DNA of 64,000 nt from Lewinellaceae bacterium (lineage in GTDB: Bacteria; Bacteroidota; Bacteroidia; Chitinophagales; Saprospiraceae): positions 124,001-188,000 of the forward strand of contig JACJYC010000009.1 of NCBI GenBank assembly GCA_020636325.1, given 5' to 3'. The position numbers and the translations under genes were made by a program. This document shows, one piece after another, positions 33,323 to 42,642 of this stretch. The notes beneath the pieces were generated by a model. That model had not been told where the DNA came from, did not search any database, and saw nothing but the letters and a program-made list of their open reading frames with translations. Within the stretch, counting starts at the first letter, position 1; every line of letters starts with the position of its first letter.

Positions 33323-34306
33323 ATGAACGAGAAAAACCCAACCATGGCGCCCACAATGGCCCTGCAAAATGCCCACAAGGATATACCGGGCAATCCTTCC
33401 ACCGCCAAAACGAGCCGGATCAAGCTGAACGACCGCTCCAACGGCCAACCCCTGCGCGTACTCAGCGAAGCCGACTGGGATTTCTGGGTGGCCAACGGGT
33501 ACGTGGTCGTCAAAAACGCTGCCCCGAAGGAGCAGGTTGCCGAAACCGCGCGGTTCATCTGGGAATTTGAGGATAAAGACCCGGCAGATCCGGCTACCTG
33601 GTACACCCTGCCCCGCGCCGAAATGCAGATGAAAGAACTCACCAATACCGGCATGGTAGAGGTATACAATCACCAACAACTGTGGAATAACCGGCAAACC
33701 CGCAGGATATACGACGCCTTTGTCGACATCTGGGGGACCGAAAAACTCTGGGTGACCATCGACCGGGCCAACCTCAATTTTCCCATCCGGCCGGGATTCG
33801 AATACAAAGGATTCATCCACTGGGACTATGACCCCGATACCAAACCGCAGAATGTACAGGGTGTGCTGGCCCTTGCCGATCAGACAGACGAAAACATGGG
33901 CGGCTTCCAGTGCATCCCCGAGCTGTTCCGCACCTACGACACCTGGAAACTGACCCAGCCCGCCGACCGCAATCGCTTCCAGCCGGATATCTCCGGGTTC
34001 GAAGACAAACTGGTGAAGGTGAAACTGGAGGCCGGCGACCTGCTGATCTTCCACAGCGGGCAGCCGCACGGCATCCGGCCCAACCGCTCGGCGGATAAAG
34101 TGCGCATCGCTCAATATATCTCCATGATGCCCGCGGAGGAGGACAACGAACCCCTGCGCCAGTGGCGGATCAACTCCTGGAAAAACCGCATTGCGCCGGA
34201 AGGGTACGCCTTCCCCGGCGACCCGCGGAACTGGGAGCAAACCCGGTACGAGGCCGCCGAACTGAGCGAACTCGGACGGAAACTACTGGGACTGGATCGT
34301 TGGTAA
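33323..34306 (+). CDS. Phytanoyl-CoA dioxygenase (PhyH) family protein
   Basis: The 327-residue protein shows the non-haem iron 2-oxoglutarate dioxygenase facial triad. His166 and Asp168 lie in IHWDYD, and the distal His249 in HGIRPNRS is followed by Arg261 for the co-substrate. The LEAGDLLIFHS strand is typical of PhyH. The substrate is unknown; family members hydroxylate lipids, amino acids or secondary metabolites. The N-terminal 30 residues look disordered, so a start at the internal ATG (residue 8 or 12) is possible. It ends three bases from the convergent xylanase gene. Confidence 0.88.
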   Translation: MNEKNPTMAPTMALQNAHKDIPGNPSTAKTSRIKLNDRSNGQPLRVLSEADWDFWVANGYVVVKNAAPKEQVAETARFIWEFEDKDPADPATWYTLPRAEMQMKELTNTGMVEVYNHQQLWNNRQTRRIYDAFVDIWGTEKLWVTIDRANLNFPIRPGFEYKGFIHWDYDPDTKPQNVQGVLALADQTDENMGGFQCIPELFRTYDTWKLTQPADRNRFQPDISGFEDKLVKVKLEAGDLLIFHSGQPHGIRPNRSADKVRIAQYISMMPAEEDNEPLRQWRINSWKNRIAPEGYAFPGDPRNWEQTRYEAAELSELGRKLLGLDRW

Positions 34307-34308
34307 TA

Positions 34309-36444
34309 TCACCGGATCACCGCCAGTTTTTGGGTCCACCGGCGCCCTGTTTCCGGATCAAAGGCCGAAAGCTGGTACAACCCCGCAGGCAGATCGATCG
34401 GCAGTATATTTTTTCCCGGGGCTAACCGGCGTCTCACGGACGTTTGTCCGTTCATGCCGCTGATCCGGAGTTCTCCGCCGGATTGTCCTTGCCATTCGAC
34501 GGTAATTTCATTTCCGGCTGGATTGGGATAGGTCCGGATCTTCATGCCTCCATCCGGCTCTGCGGTGGCCGTTGCAAGCGAACAGACCACCGTGACTTCC
34601 TCATCGTTGGAAAGCGTAGCGGTTTGGGTATAGACCTGATCGCCGCAGGTGACCCTGACCTCGTAATCCCCTTTGAACCCGCGGATGCTGTACGCCCCGT
34701 CGGGGCCGGTGGGGCCTGTGCCGGTTGTCCACCAACGGTTGAAGACCAGGTTCATGAAGGCTTCTCCGGCCGGTTTGAGGCTCCAGTCCTGATTGAAGAG
34801 CGGGGCGTTGCCGAACCAGTGGGCGCCGTCCCAGAACCCCCACATGAGGATGGCATCGACGCTTTCGTGGCTGAAACAAATGCTGAAAAAATCTTCGAGA
34901 TACCTGGCAGCCAGTTGGTCATCGATCATGGGGTGCATATCGAACTCGGTGATCTTGGCCCTGGTGTTGAAGGTATTGTGAAAGTCCGTCAGGATATCGT
35001 ACACTTCGGGAATGGAGGTCGGCATAGCGGCGATATGGGCCTGGAAGCCCACCCCGTCGGGCTCAATGCCGGCGTTTTCGATCTCCTGGATATACCCTTT
35101 GAGGATGTCGAGCTGGCCGCGAACGTGGCCGTTGCCGAAGGTGGTATAGTCGTTGATATAGGTGACGGCCTGCGGATCGACTTCCAGGAGTTTGTTGAAT
35201 GCATCCGCGTAGATCTCGCGGCCGGTCGGATAGCCCGGCGACCCCTGCATGGCATTGGCCAGGTCGTTGAGCACCGAGATCTCATTGAGCACATCCCAAT
35301 CGGAAATCTTGCCCTGGATGCCCGGGTAGGCGACGATGTCCTGAATATGGTTGCGAACCCGGTCGAGCAGGTAGGACGGGCTGTTCTGATTGTTTTGCAG
35401 GTCGGACGGCATATTGCCCCAACTGGGCCAGAGCAAGGTATGCCCCCGGACCTGAATGCCACGGTCGAGCAGCCATTGGACGGCCTGGACCTTCTGTGCC
35501 GGAGTGGTGCCGAACCAGTTCTGCTCCCAGGCATTCCATTTGGTGTCGTTCTCGAAAACGATCTGGTTGAAGCCGTGTCCGTTGCCGTCCAGGTTCAGCA
35601 GTTTGCTTTCGTAGACGGGGTCCTGGTTGCCGTTGCCGGCGATCTTCCCGGCGATGATCGCGCTGCCGAACCCGAATTCGTGTTTGAGCATGTTGACTTC
35701 CACTTCCGCCCCGGGAACGGGGGCGCCCTGCTGGTCGACTACCCTGACCCGGAGGTCGGCCATCCGGATCTGCGCGATGCGCTCCGCCGCTTCGGCCCGC
35801 CAGGGAGCATCGGCTTCATAGCCGGTGTATTGCTCGTTCCGGATCAACCGGGGCAGGGCGGCGATATCGACCGAGGAGCCGTAATTGAGCATGGCCAGGC
35901 CGCCGATCTGGACGGTCTGGCTCAGCCAATTGAGCTGGAAAGCGACGTCGAGGTTGCCGGCAGCAAAGCTTGAGGAAGCCTTGAATGGGATCATATACTG
36001 CTGCCATTCGGTCTGCAGGGGATATTCCAGCGTAAATTCCGGCGCATAAGTGGTGGAATTTTCCATGACCACCGTCACCTTGCCGTCGGGGGAGGCAGAC
36101 CGCATCCAGACGACCAGCAGAAGGACGTCGCCGGCATTGACGGTCAGGGTCGTCTTGAGGATGTAGCCGGTATTCCATTGCGGGCCCGACACGCCTGTGA
36201 CCGTGAGTTGCGCCATTTTGGTAAAATCCTGCCCGGATACCGTTTGGGTCAGTTTGCTGACGTTGCCGTAGTGAATATCGGCGGTCAATACACCGGTTTC
36301 GGTATTGGGAAATACCCAGGTGCCGGTCGGGAGGCTGTATTGGTTGTGCAAAAAAGTCTGGAGGTTGCTGTGATAAGGGTCTTGCGCGAGCAGGGAGATC
36401 CCCGTCAAGCTAAAAATCAAAAGGATGGTAAGGCACGATTTCAT
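34309..36444 (-). CDS. Secreted GH10 endo-1,4-beta-xylanase with T9SS sorting domain
   Basis: The 711-residue protein has a signal peptide (1-21), then a carbohydrate-binding beta-sandwich (about 30-200, CBM4/9/22-like). The GH10 barrel has acid/base Glu388 in WDVLNEI and nucleophile Glu500 in ITEFDMHP. A short beta domain (GPDGAYSIRGFKGDYEVRVT) links to a type A T9SS sorting domain from about residue 636 (IRTYPNPAGNEITVEW...LPAGLYQLSAF...KLAVIR). It is therefore expected to be released or anchored at the cell surface and to cut xylan. The AsmA-like gene lies 24 bp upstream on the same strand. Confidence 0.95.
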   Translation of the reverse strand: MKSCLTILLIFSLTGISLLAQDPYHSNLQTFLHNQYSLPTGTWVFPNTETGVLTADIHYGNVSKLTQTVSGQDFTKMAQLTVTGVSGPQWNTGYILKTTLTVNAGDVLLLVVWMRSASPDGKVTVVMENSTTYAPEFTLEYPLQTEWQQYMIPFKASSSFAAGNLDVAFQLNWLSQTVQIGGLAMLNYGSSVDIAALPRLIRNEQYTGYEADAPWRAEAAERIAQIRMADLRVRVVDQQGAPVPGAEVEVNMLKHEFGFGSAIIAGKIAGNGNQDPVYESKLLNLDGNGHGFNQIVFENDTKWNAWEQNWFGTTPAQKVQAVQWLLDRGIQVRGHTLLWPSWGNMPSDLQNNQNSPSYLLDRVRNHIQDIVAYPGIQGKISDWDVLNEISVLNDLANAMQGSPGYPTGREIYADAFNKLLEVDPQAVTYINDYTTFGNGHVRGQLDILKGYIQEIENAGIEPDGVGFQAHIAAMPTSIPEVYDILTDFHNTFNTRAKITEFDMHPMIDDQLAARYLEDFFSICFSHESVDAILMWGFWDGAHWFGNAPLFNQDWSLKPAGEAFMNLVFNRWWTTGTGPTGPDGAYSIRGFKGDYEVRVTCGDQVYTQTATLSNDEEVTVVCSLATATAEPDGGMKIRTYPNPAGNEITVEWQGQSGGELRISGMNGQTSVRRRLAPGKNILPIDLPAGLYQLSAFDPETGRRWTQKLAVIR

Positions 36445-36468
36445 AAGATGCAGTTTAAAGGATTCATG

Positions 36469-39400
36469 CTATTCTCTCTCTTCGACTTCTTCCAACTCAT
36501 CTTCCTCCTTGCCGCGCCGGATCTCCACTTTCGGGTCGGATGACAGGCCGGTGATGGTCATAGGGATGCCCAATGCCCCAAAGGGCGGCAGGCCCAGCCG
36601 GAACCGCAGGTTGAGCCGCCCGTCGAGAGAGACCTGGCCTTCGATGCGGGGGCGAAAGCCGAAAACCTTCATGCGGGTGCGCTCGATGGTGATGATGTTG
36701 TTGGCCACTGCGGATTTCATGACAACGGCTTTCAGGTCGGGGTTGTTGATGCTGTCCTTCTGGGTGGCTTTGGCAACGGCGCCGAACAGCTTGAGCCCGC
36801 TCACCCTGACCTGTTCGAGCCGGAGCTCCCCGCCGCCCTTGATGCCGGGGTAGACCGGAGCCATTTGGGCGTTGAGTTGCCCGGCGAGTTCATAGTTGAC
36901 GGAGACGAGGCCTTCCGCTTTGGCGGCAGCGGGCGCCATTTCGCGGAACAGCGGAATCTCGTTGTAGGCCCGCCGGACATCAAATGAATCCGCCTTGAAT
37001 GCCGCGGAAAAGGCGGCCCTGCGGAGATCCTCCGGGGTGTAGTCGCCGCTGATGTGGAATGTTGCGCCGGCCATCCCGGCCTGTATTTGCTCCAGGGCCA
37101 TCCTGCCGTCCTTCAGGGTCACTTTGCCGCTGAAGTCTTCCAGCCGGGTCTGACCGTAGAGGATCTCCTTCACGGAGGCTTCGAGGCTCAGGTCCATATC
37201 GGCGGGCAGCTGTACAACGCCCTCAGCGGGTGCGGCGGATTGTGGCGGCAGGTCGGGCGGCGGTGCAAAAACCATGAAATCGTCGATGTAGAGGCTTGGG
37301 CAGGAAACGGAAAGCGAGCCCAGCAAGGTGGAACCGTCGATGGCATGCGCAATGAAATTCCGGGTATAGCCCTTGAGGTTGAATTCGTTGCGGCCGTAAC
37401 GGAGCAGCGTTTGGTCGAGCCAGGCTTTGTCCTGGTCAAAACGCAGGGTGGCTTTGGGGATCAGAAAGGGAGCCGGGTAGTCGTCGGAACGCAGCACCAG
37501 ATCGCTGACCCGGAGTTCGCCGGTGTTTCGCCCTGACAGGGGATCGGCGGCGGCGCCGTTGAGGTCGAGGTGGGCCTGCAGGCGGCCGGCCACCCCGTAG
37601 CCCTGCACCGCAAATACCTGATAGATGCGGCCGAGGTCGAGGGCGCCGTCGGCCCTGATGCGGTACTGCAGGTTGCCGGGGTTGCTGACCCGGGCTGTGA
37701 CCTGAAAGGGCTGCCCTTCGAAAACAAAGGAAACCGGCTGCAGCGAGACGGCCAGGTTGTCGTACCGGTCGGCCTGGATGCCGGCACTGACCTGTACCTG
37801 TTCGATGGGGTGGGGGTAGTAGGGGGTGAGGATGCGGCCTCCGGTCAGTTGTACGGCGCCATTTGCGGCCGGAAAACTGCGGTTGCCGGGATTGAATACG
37901 CCGTCGGCGGAGAGGTCGGCAACCAACGCTCCGGCCAACTCGTAGCCCTCCAGCGGAACGGCGCGCGCCAGGTCGTCGAGTTGAAGCCGTGCCTTGACCG
38001 CAGCTTTGATCCGGTTTTCCGGAATTTCGGCCGAAAGGTCGGCTGCAATTTGGCCTTCGCCCAGTTTTGCGGTGAATCCGCTGACGGAAAAAGAGAGCTC
38101 TTTCGGATTGCCGGACGGGCAAGCCGACTGAATGCGCCCGGACATTTGCTCCAGCGCCATGGGCAGGTCCTGGTAGTGGAAATAACCGCCGGACAGTTCG
38201 GCATTGAGGCGGAAGGCCGGGATGGCGGTGATGACGGTATCGGGGCGGATGCGATCGGGGTTTTGGCCGGTGCGGTAAACGCCTTCCAGTTGGCCGTTGA
38301 GGCTGAGCTCGCCCTGCAGATCGAGGTTGGAAAGGCCGAGCGCCTGGTCGAGCAGGCGAAGGTTGATATTGCTGACGATGCTGGCCTTGACAAAGGGCCG
38401 GTCAAGGCCTTTGAGCAGCAGGGACGCCTCGGTCTTGCCGTCAGCGAGCTGGAAGTTGAGCGTGTCGACGGCGAGCCGGATGCTGTCGGGGTTGAGCCCC
38501 GGGAGGTGGACGGCGCCGTTGATCCAGACGTGTTCCAACGGGGCCGGGGCAGCCTGATATTGGATTGAACCGTCGTGCACCCAAAGCCCAACGGAAAGGT
38601 CGGGGGCCTGTCCGGTGGCGGCGCGGTAGCTCCCGCCCATCTCGACGGTGATGCGCGATTGGCCGCCGAATTGGGTGCCGGCGAACCAGTCGTCGTAATC
38701 GGGCGGCAGGGCGGAAAAGATATTGCCGAAATCGGTGACGCCGGAAATGACCTTGAGGTCGATGTCGTAGCCGTCGCGGAGGATGGACATGCTGCCGGTG
38801 AAGTCGACCGGAAGCTTGTTGATGAGCAGGTTATTGCGGGCAAACCGGAAGGTCAGGGACGACGTGTTGATGCCTGTCAGCAGGTCGGCTTCGAGGCGCT
38901 TGCGCTGTACATAGGCCGTGCCGTCGAATATGAAATCGAGGCTGTCGGCGTGCAGGTTGGATTGCAGGTCGAACTGGCTGTCGGCCAGGTTGCCGCGCCC
39001 TTCGTAGCGAAAGCCGTCGGCCCGGATGATCAGCGGGATGGACCGGTCGTGGTAGACCAGCCGGCTGTGGTTGATGAATATGCCGTTGATGTTGAGCCGG
39101 GTATCCGTTGTGTCGGAGGCGGCTGCGGCGGTATCGGCGCTGCCCTGATAGATGTTGTAATTGGCGCGGCCCTGCTCATCGACCTGGACATTGATGAGGG
39201 CGCCCTCAATAAAAAACTGGTCGACCACCATGGTTTCGGCGAACAGGGAAGCCAGGTTGATGCCGAAACTGATGGATCGGCCGGCCATGAGGGTGTCGGC
39301 GGCGAAGGGTTCGGACCCGGTGAGGGAAAAATCGTACAGCGTAAGGGTAAGCGACGGAAAATGCTTGAAAAAAGAAAGCCGGATGCGGGAGAAGTTGAGC

Positions 39401-39546
39401 TCGCCGGTAATGCTTTCGTTGGTCCATTGTTTGATCTTTCCGGTGACGGCGCCGGGGAAGAGAGCGGGCAGCAGGAACAGCATCAGGAGGACGCTGCCGA
39501 CGGTCAGGCCCGTGATTTTCAAGATGTTGAAGAGGACCTTTTTCAT
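36469..39546 (-). CDS. AsmA-family periplasmic bridge-like protein, 1025 aa
   Basis: A membrane anchor at residues 5-30 (LFNILKITGLTVGSVLLMLFLLPALF) is followed by the AsmA N-terminal pattern (ITGELNFSRIRLSFFKHFPSLTLTLYDFSL). About 900 residues of beta-strand repeats and an AsmA-like C-terminal domain (NNIITIERTRMKVFGFRPRIEGQVSLDGRLNLRFRLGLPP) follow. The acidic tail ends EEDELEEVEERE. AsmA proteins are relatives of TamB and are thought to guide lipids between membranes or regulate outer-membrane assembly. ATG 39546 is chosen over a long upstream frame because the signal anchor begins there and a consensus promoter lies at 39654-39684. Confidence 0.9.
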   Translation of the reverse strand: MKKVLFNILKITGLTVGSVLLMLFLLPALFPGAVTGKIKQWTNESITGELNFSRIRLSFFKHFPSLTLTLYDFSLTGSEPFAADTLMAGRSISFGINLASLFAETMVVDQFFIEGALINVQVDEQGRANYNIYQGSADTAAAASDTTDTRLNINGIFINHSRLVYHDRSIPLIIRADGFRYEGRGNLADSQFDLQSNLHADSLDFIFDGTAYVQRKRLEADLLTGINTSSLTFRFARNNLLINKLPVDFTGSMSILRDGYDIDLKVISGVTDFGNIFSALPPDYDDWFAGTQFGGQSRITVEMGGSYRAATGQAPDLSVGLWVHDGSIQYQAAPAPLEHVWINGAVHLPGLNPDSIRLAVDTLNFQLADGKTEASLLLKGLDRPFVKASIVSNINLRLLDQALGLSNLDLQGELSLNGQLEGVYRTGQNPDRIRPDTVITAIPAFRLNAELSGGYFHYQDLPMALEQMSGRIQSACPSGNPKELSFSVSGFTAKLGEGQIAADLSAEIPENRIKAAVKARLQLDDLARAVPLEGYELAGALVADLSADGVFNPGNRSFPAANGAVQLTGGRILTPYYPHPIEQVQVSAGIQADRYDNLAVSLQPVSFVFEGQPFQVTARVSNPGNLQYRIRADGALDLGRIYQVFAVQGYGVAGRLQAHLDLNGAAADPLSGRNTGELRVSDLVLRSDDYPAPFLIPKATLRFDQDKAWLDQTLLRYGRNEFNLKGYTRNFIAHAIDGSTLLGSLSVSCPSLYIDDFMVFAPPPDLPPQSAAPAEGVVQLPADMDLSLEASVKEILYGQTRLEDFSGKVTLKDGRMALEQIQAGMAGATFHISGDYTPEDLRRAAFSAAFKADSFDVRRAYNEIPLFREMAPAAAKAEGLVSVNYELAGQLNAQMAPVYPGIKGGGELRLEQVRVSGLKLFGAVAKATQKDSINNPDLKAVVMKSAVANNIITIERTRMKVFGFRPRIEGQVSLDGRLNLRFRLGLPPFGALGIPMTITGLSSDPKVEIRRGKEEDELEEVEERE

Positions 39547-39653
39547 AGCGTTATGGGAATGCGGTATGCCCGGGGAACCGGTTGTTCCTGATTGGAAAGC
39601 CCGCTCCCCGGCGGGGATTCCCTTTGCAGGGGTAACCCCAGCCGCCCGAATAC

Positions 39654-39684
39654 CAAATGTAACCGGAATTTCTGACGGCTGCAA
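39654..39684 (-). promoter_or_regulatory. Promoter of the AsmA-like gene
   Basis: Reverse strand TTG (39684-39682), 20 bp and TACATTTG (39661-39654) match the Bacteroidota consensus. The leader to the ATG is about 100 bases. Confidence 0.7.
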
Positions 39685-39747
39685 TAGTCCGCCTAAACTT
39701 TGTTGCCGGCCCGGATGGACAAGCTGCAGAACCGCCCTGACAACGGA

Positions 39748-39853
39748 CGCGCGTGAGGGATAGGAAGGGCGCGAACGCAGGGAGCGGACGGCACGCAGGG
39801 CCGGCCGGAGCGAAGCGTAGCCCTGGATAGCCCGACCCGCAGGGGCACGCCCG
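39748..39853 (+). ncRNA. Possible structured RNA or dispersed GC-rich element
   Basis: GCGCGTGAGGGATAGGAAG at the left and CCTGGATAGCCCGACCCGCA then GGGGCACGCCCGG at the right frame an internal stem AGGGC...GCCCT around GGAGCGAAGCGTA. GGATAG appears in both halves. The layout resembles a GTGAGGGAT...GGATAGCCCG..CCGCAGGGGCACGCCC intergenic element that I recall as recurrent in Bacteroidota, possibly the Flavo-1 RNA motif; this was not checked. It lies between divergent genes. Confidence 0.4.
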
Positions 39854-39858
39854 GGGAT

Positions 39859-39911
39859 GCAGAATAAAATGTAAAATGTAAAAGGGGGTAATGTAAAATG
39901 TAAAAGGGGGG
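39859..39911. repeat. AATGTAAA repeats
   Basis: Two pairs of ATGTAAAATGTAAAAGGGGG units in tandem (period about 28 bp), with the 7-8 bp word ATGTAAA inside. Confidence 0.75.
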
Positions 39912-39920
39912 GAAGTGTGT

Positions 39921-39928
39921 TACCTTTG
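39921..39928 (+). promoter_or_regulatory. -7 element of the methyltransferase gene
   Basis: TACCTTTG matches the consensus and is 50 bases upstream of the ATG at 39979. Confidence 0.55.
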
Positions 39929-39978
39929 CCGCCTCAAATATGGAAAGAGGACAACAGTAGATTATTGATGTTTGGGAT

Positions 39979-40929
39979 ATGCATAAATGGATACTCAAGG
40001 CGGTTGTGCAGAAAACCATTTCCTTTTTGCCGTACAGCAACAGGATCAATTACCTGTTTCAGCGGTATGTGACCAGGGGGGTGGAGCTGAGCGATACCTA
40101 TTTCGGGTTCAAATACGAACACCTGATGGATCATCTGGCGTTTTATAGGGACGGCGCCGGGAAAGCGGACCTGCGGGGGGAGGTCTGTCTGGAGCTGGGG
40201 ACGGGTTGGTACCCGATCGTGCCGATCGGCTGTTTTCTGGCGGGCGCCGAAAAAGTGTACAGCATTGATATATCGCCGCTGCTGACCGCCAAAACCTTCC
40301 TGACGGCGGTGGAAGCGATCGTCGGACGGGAAGCGGAGTTTGTGGCCGGGCTGGGCGAGGGGATCCGCGACCGGTTCGGGGTGCTGAAGGACATCAAGGC
40401 TGCCTGCAACGCCGATACGCCTTTGGCGGACCTGTGCAAAATGGTCAACCTGACGCCCATAGTGGGGGACGCCCGAAGGCTGGATATGGGCAACGAAACG
40501 GTTTCGGTGATCACCTCGAACAACACGTTTGAGCATGTCTACCCGCCGATACTGGAAAAGATACTGGCGGAAATGTGGCGGGTGCTGAAACCCGGCGGAA
40601 TGATGAGCCATTTCATCGATATGTCGGACCACTTTGCGCATATGGACCCCTCGATCACGATCTACAACTACCTGCAATATGGGGAGCGGGCCTGGGCGAT
40701 CATAGACAACAGCATACAGCCGCAAAACCGGTGGCGGCTGCCGCAATACCGCACCCTGTACCGGGCGCTGGAGATACCTTATGCGGAAGAGAAATTGAGG
40801 CCGGGAGACGTTGATGCGGTACGCGCCATGAAGCTGGCCCCGCCTTATGACGCGATGCCGGCGGAGGAGGTGGCGATCAGCCATGGGTATATGGTGTCGT
40901 GGAAGAGGGGGGCGTCTTCGTCATGTTGA
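39979..40929 (+). CDS. Class I SAM-dependent methyltransferase
   Basis: The 316-residue protein has a Rossmann methyltransferase core. Motif I is VCLELGTGWYPIVPIG near residue 70, the acidic post-I strand is VYSIDIS, and motif IV-like TSNNTFEHVYPP is followed by MWRVLKPGGMMSHFID. The N-terminal 60 residues (FQRYVTRGVELSDTYFGFKYEHLMDHL) are shared with sugar- or lipid-modifying methyltransferases. Substrate unknown. It stands alone between two repeat-rich gaps. Confidence 0.82.
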   Translation: MHKWILKAVVQKTISFLPYSNRINYLFQRYVTRGVELSDTYFGFKYEHLMDHLAFYRDGAGKADLRGEVCLELGTGWYPIVPIGCFLAGAEKVYSIDISPLLTAKTFLTAVEAIVGREAEFVAGLGEGIRDRFGVLKDIKAACNADTPLADLCKMVNLTPIVGDARRLDMGNETVSVITSNNTFEHVYPPILEKILAEMWRVLKPGGMMSHFIDMSDHFAHMDPSITIYNYLQYGERAWAIIDNSIQPQNRWRLPQYRTLYRALEIPYAEEKLRPGDVDAVRAMKLAPPYDAMPAEEVAISHGYMVSWKRGASSSC

Positions 40930-40949
40930 GAGGTGACTGGGGGGGATTT

Positions 40950-41045
40950 TTGTTTATTGGTTTATTTGTTGATCTGTTTATTTGTTTATTTGTTTATTTG
41001 TTGATCTGTTGATTCGAGGACTCGAATCAACAGATCAACAGATCA
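40950..41045. repeat. TTGTTTAT octamers and an inverted GATCTGTTGATTCGAG element
   Basis: Five TTGTTTAT/TTGTTGATCTG units run into CTGTTGATTCGAGGACTCGAATCAACAG, a hairpin with 12-bp arms around GAGGACTC. It could terminate the methyltransferase transcript. Confidence 0.8.
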
Positions 41046-41069
41046 CCTTCCGGCGGCTGTAGCGGGACC

Positions 41070-41168
41070 GTTCAGAATTTTGTGTCAACCGGATTTTTAG
41101 CATGCGCAGCTTGCTTAAAATCAGATCTTTGCGTCTTTGCGTCTTTGCGTGAAAACACTGTTTTGAAC
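41070..41168 (-). repeat. MITE-like element, copy 3 (inverted)
   Basis: Read on the reverse strand, this 99-bp copy begins GTTCAAAACAGTG and ends ATTCTGAAC. It carries CGCAAAGACGCAAAGACGCAAAG and a hairpin with arms GATTTTAAGCAAGC and GCATGCTAAAAATC. GGTCCC follows its TGAAC end, as in copy 1. Confidence 0.85.
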
Positions 41169-41222
41169 AATCTCGCTGTAGCCTCGGCGAAGGCGGCAGA
41201 TCACCATCACCCGATCACCGGC

Positions 41223-42497
41223 TCAACCCACTTCTACCATAAACTTGTTCTTCTTGCCGTTTTCCACCATCAGGTATCGGCCGTGCAGGAGCGCTTCGTG
41301 GTTGATGACCGCTTCATGAGCGGAGATCTTCTCCTTATTGACACTGACGGCCATGTTCTGGATGGCGCGGCGGGCATCGCCTTTGGAGGCGCAGATCGAG
41401 GTATGTTCGGCCAGGAGGTCGACGATATTGACGCCGGCGGCCAGCACCTCGCGGGGTACTGCAAAACCGGGGATCTCGCGTGCGACGGCAGTCAGGACCT
41501 GTGCGGACAGGGCGCTGAGGTCGTCCTTGCCGGCGCGTTGGTTGAACAGGAGGTTGGACACCTGTTCGACGGCCCTGCAATCGGCTTCGGAGTGGACGCG
41601 GATGGTGAGTTCCTCGGCCAGGATGCGCTTGAGGGCATTGGGATCGGCGGCGAGGTCGCGTTCCATGGTTTCCACTTCCTGTTGCGACCTGAGGGTGAAG
41701 TACCGCATGAATTTCGGCAGGTCGGCATCGGCGGCGTTGACCCAGAACTGGTAGAACTGGTACGGCGAGGTCATATCGGGGTCGAGCCAGATATTGCCCT
41801 GTTCGGATTTGCCGAATTTGGTGCCGTCCGCTTTGGTGAGCAGGGGCGTGGTGACGGCGTAGGCTTTCTCACTGAGGTTGCGGCGGATGAATTCCGTGCC
41901 GGAGGTGATATTGCCCCATTGGTCGGAGCCGCCCATCTGGAGGATGCACTTATGCTGGTTGTACAGGCATTGAAAGTCGTAAGCCTGGAGCAGTTGGTAG
42001 CTGAACTCGGTGAAGGAGATGCCGGTTTCGAGGCGTTTCTGGACGGATTCCTTGCCGATCATATAATTTACGGTGAGCGTTTTGCCGACGACGCGCAGGA
42101 ACTCGAGGATGCCCATATTGCGGTAAAAATCCAGGTTGTTGACGATGGCGGCTTTGTTGGGGCCGTCGTCAAAATTCAGGAATTTTTTGACCTGAAGGAT
42201 CTGGCGTTGGAGGTTGGCGTCGAGTTCTTCCTCTGACTTGAGTTCCCGTTCCTTGTCTTTGCCGGAGGGGTCGCCGATGCGGCCGGTGGCGCCGCCCATG
42301 AGGGCGATGGGGTTGTGGCCCGACCGTTGGAAGATGGTCAGCAGCATGAGCTGGACGTAATTGCCGATGGTCATGGAAGGGGCTGTGGGGTCAAAGCCGA
42401 TGTACCCGGTGACGGGGCCTGCGTTGATGACCTCTTCGATTCCGGGGGTGGCGTCGTGCAGCATGCCCCGCCATTGCAGTTCTTGTAAGAAATTCAT
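41223..42497 (-). CDS. tyrS: Tyrosyl-tRNA synthetase
   Basis: The 424-residue class I synthetase has the YIGFDPTAPSMTIGNYVQL segment (HIGH motif as TIGN), a GGATGRIGDPSGK loop, the tyrosine-binding YQLLQAYD, the GGSDQWGN motif and KFGKS in place of KMSKS. It ends in a C-terminal S4-like RNA-binding domain. It charges tRNA-Tyr in the cytoplasm. The ATG at 42497 begins the conserved MNFLQELQWRGML. The leader contains an 18-bp palindrome and a second hairpin. Confidence 0.96.
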   Translation of the reverse strand: MNFLQELQWRGMLHDATPGIEEVINAGPVTGYIGFDPTAPSMTIGNYVQLMLLTIFQRSGHNPIALMGGATGRIGDPSGKDKERELKSEEELDANLQRQILQVKKFLNFDDGPNKAAIVNNLDFYRNMGILEFLRVVGKTLTVNYMIGKESVQKRLETGISFTEFSYQLLQAYDFQCLYNQHKCILQMGGSDQWGNITSGTEFIRRNLSEKAYAVTTPLLTKADGTKFGKSEQGNIWLDPDMTSPYQFYQFWVNAADADLPKFMRYFTLRSQQEVETMERDLAADPNALKRILAEELTIRVHSEADCRAVEQVSNLLFNQRAGKDDLSALSAQVLTAVAREIPGFAVPREVLAAGVNIVDLLAEHTSICASKGDARRAIQNMAVSVNKEKISAHEAVINHEALLHGRYLMVENGKKNKFMVEVG

Positions 42498-42513
42498 AAT
42501 CATCACTTGTAGC

Positions 42514-42531
42514 GACGCATAATTATGCGTC
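42514..42531. repeat. 18-bp perfect palindrome in the tyrS leader
   Basis: GACGCATAATTATGCGTC is perfectly self-complementary and ends 17 bases before the tyrS ATG. The TAGAGACGCATAATTATGCGTC type is, from memory, a recurrent dispersed palindrome in Bacteroidota and cyanobacteria. Confidence 0.85.
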
Positions 42532-42549
42532 AAAGTTTTTACGCATCAA

Positions 42550-42575
42550 CCCATGATCATGTTTTGCATCATGGG
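42550..42575. promoter_or_regulatory. Second hairpin in the tyrS leader
   Basis: CCCATGAT (42550-42557) pairs with ATCATGGG (42568-42575) across a 10-base loop. With the adjacent palindrome it could form a structured leader; no T-tract or T-box-like sequence is visible. Confidence 0.45.
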
Positions 42576-42642
42576 GTAAGGAATATCCGGGATAAATTTA
42601 ATTTCAATTAACCGGGGGAGAGCATAAAAAATTCAAAGGGCG

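Noticed and set aside
34444..35973. Long open frame of 509 codons on the plus strand
   Set aside because: It is antisense to the GH10 gene, whose catalytic residues, signal peptide and sorting domain are unmistakable. High GC at third positions opens the antisense frame.
38575..39591. 338-codon plus-strand frame opposite the AsmA-like gene
   Set aside because: Antisense shadow of a gene with a signal anchor, AsmA motifs and a consensus promoter.
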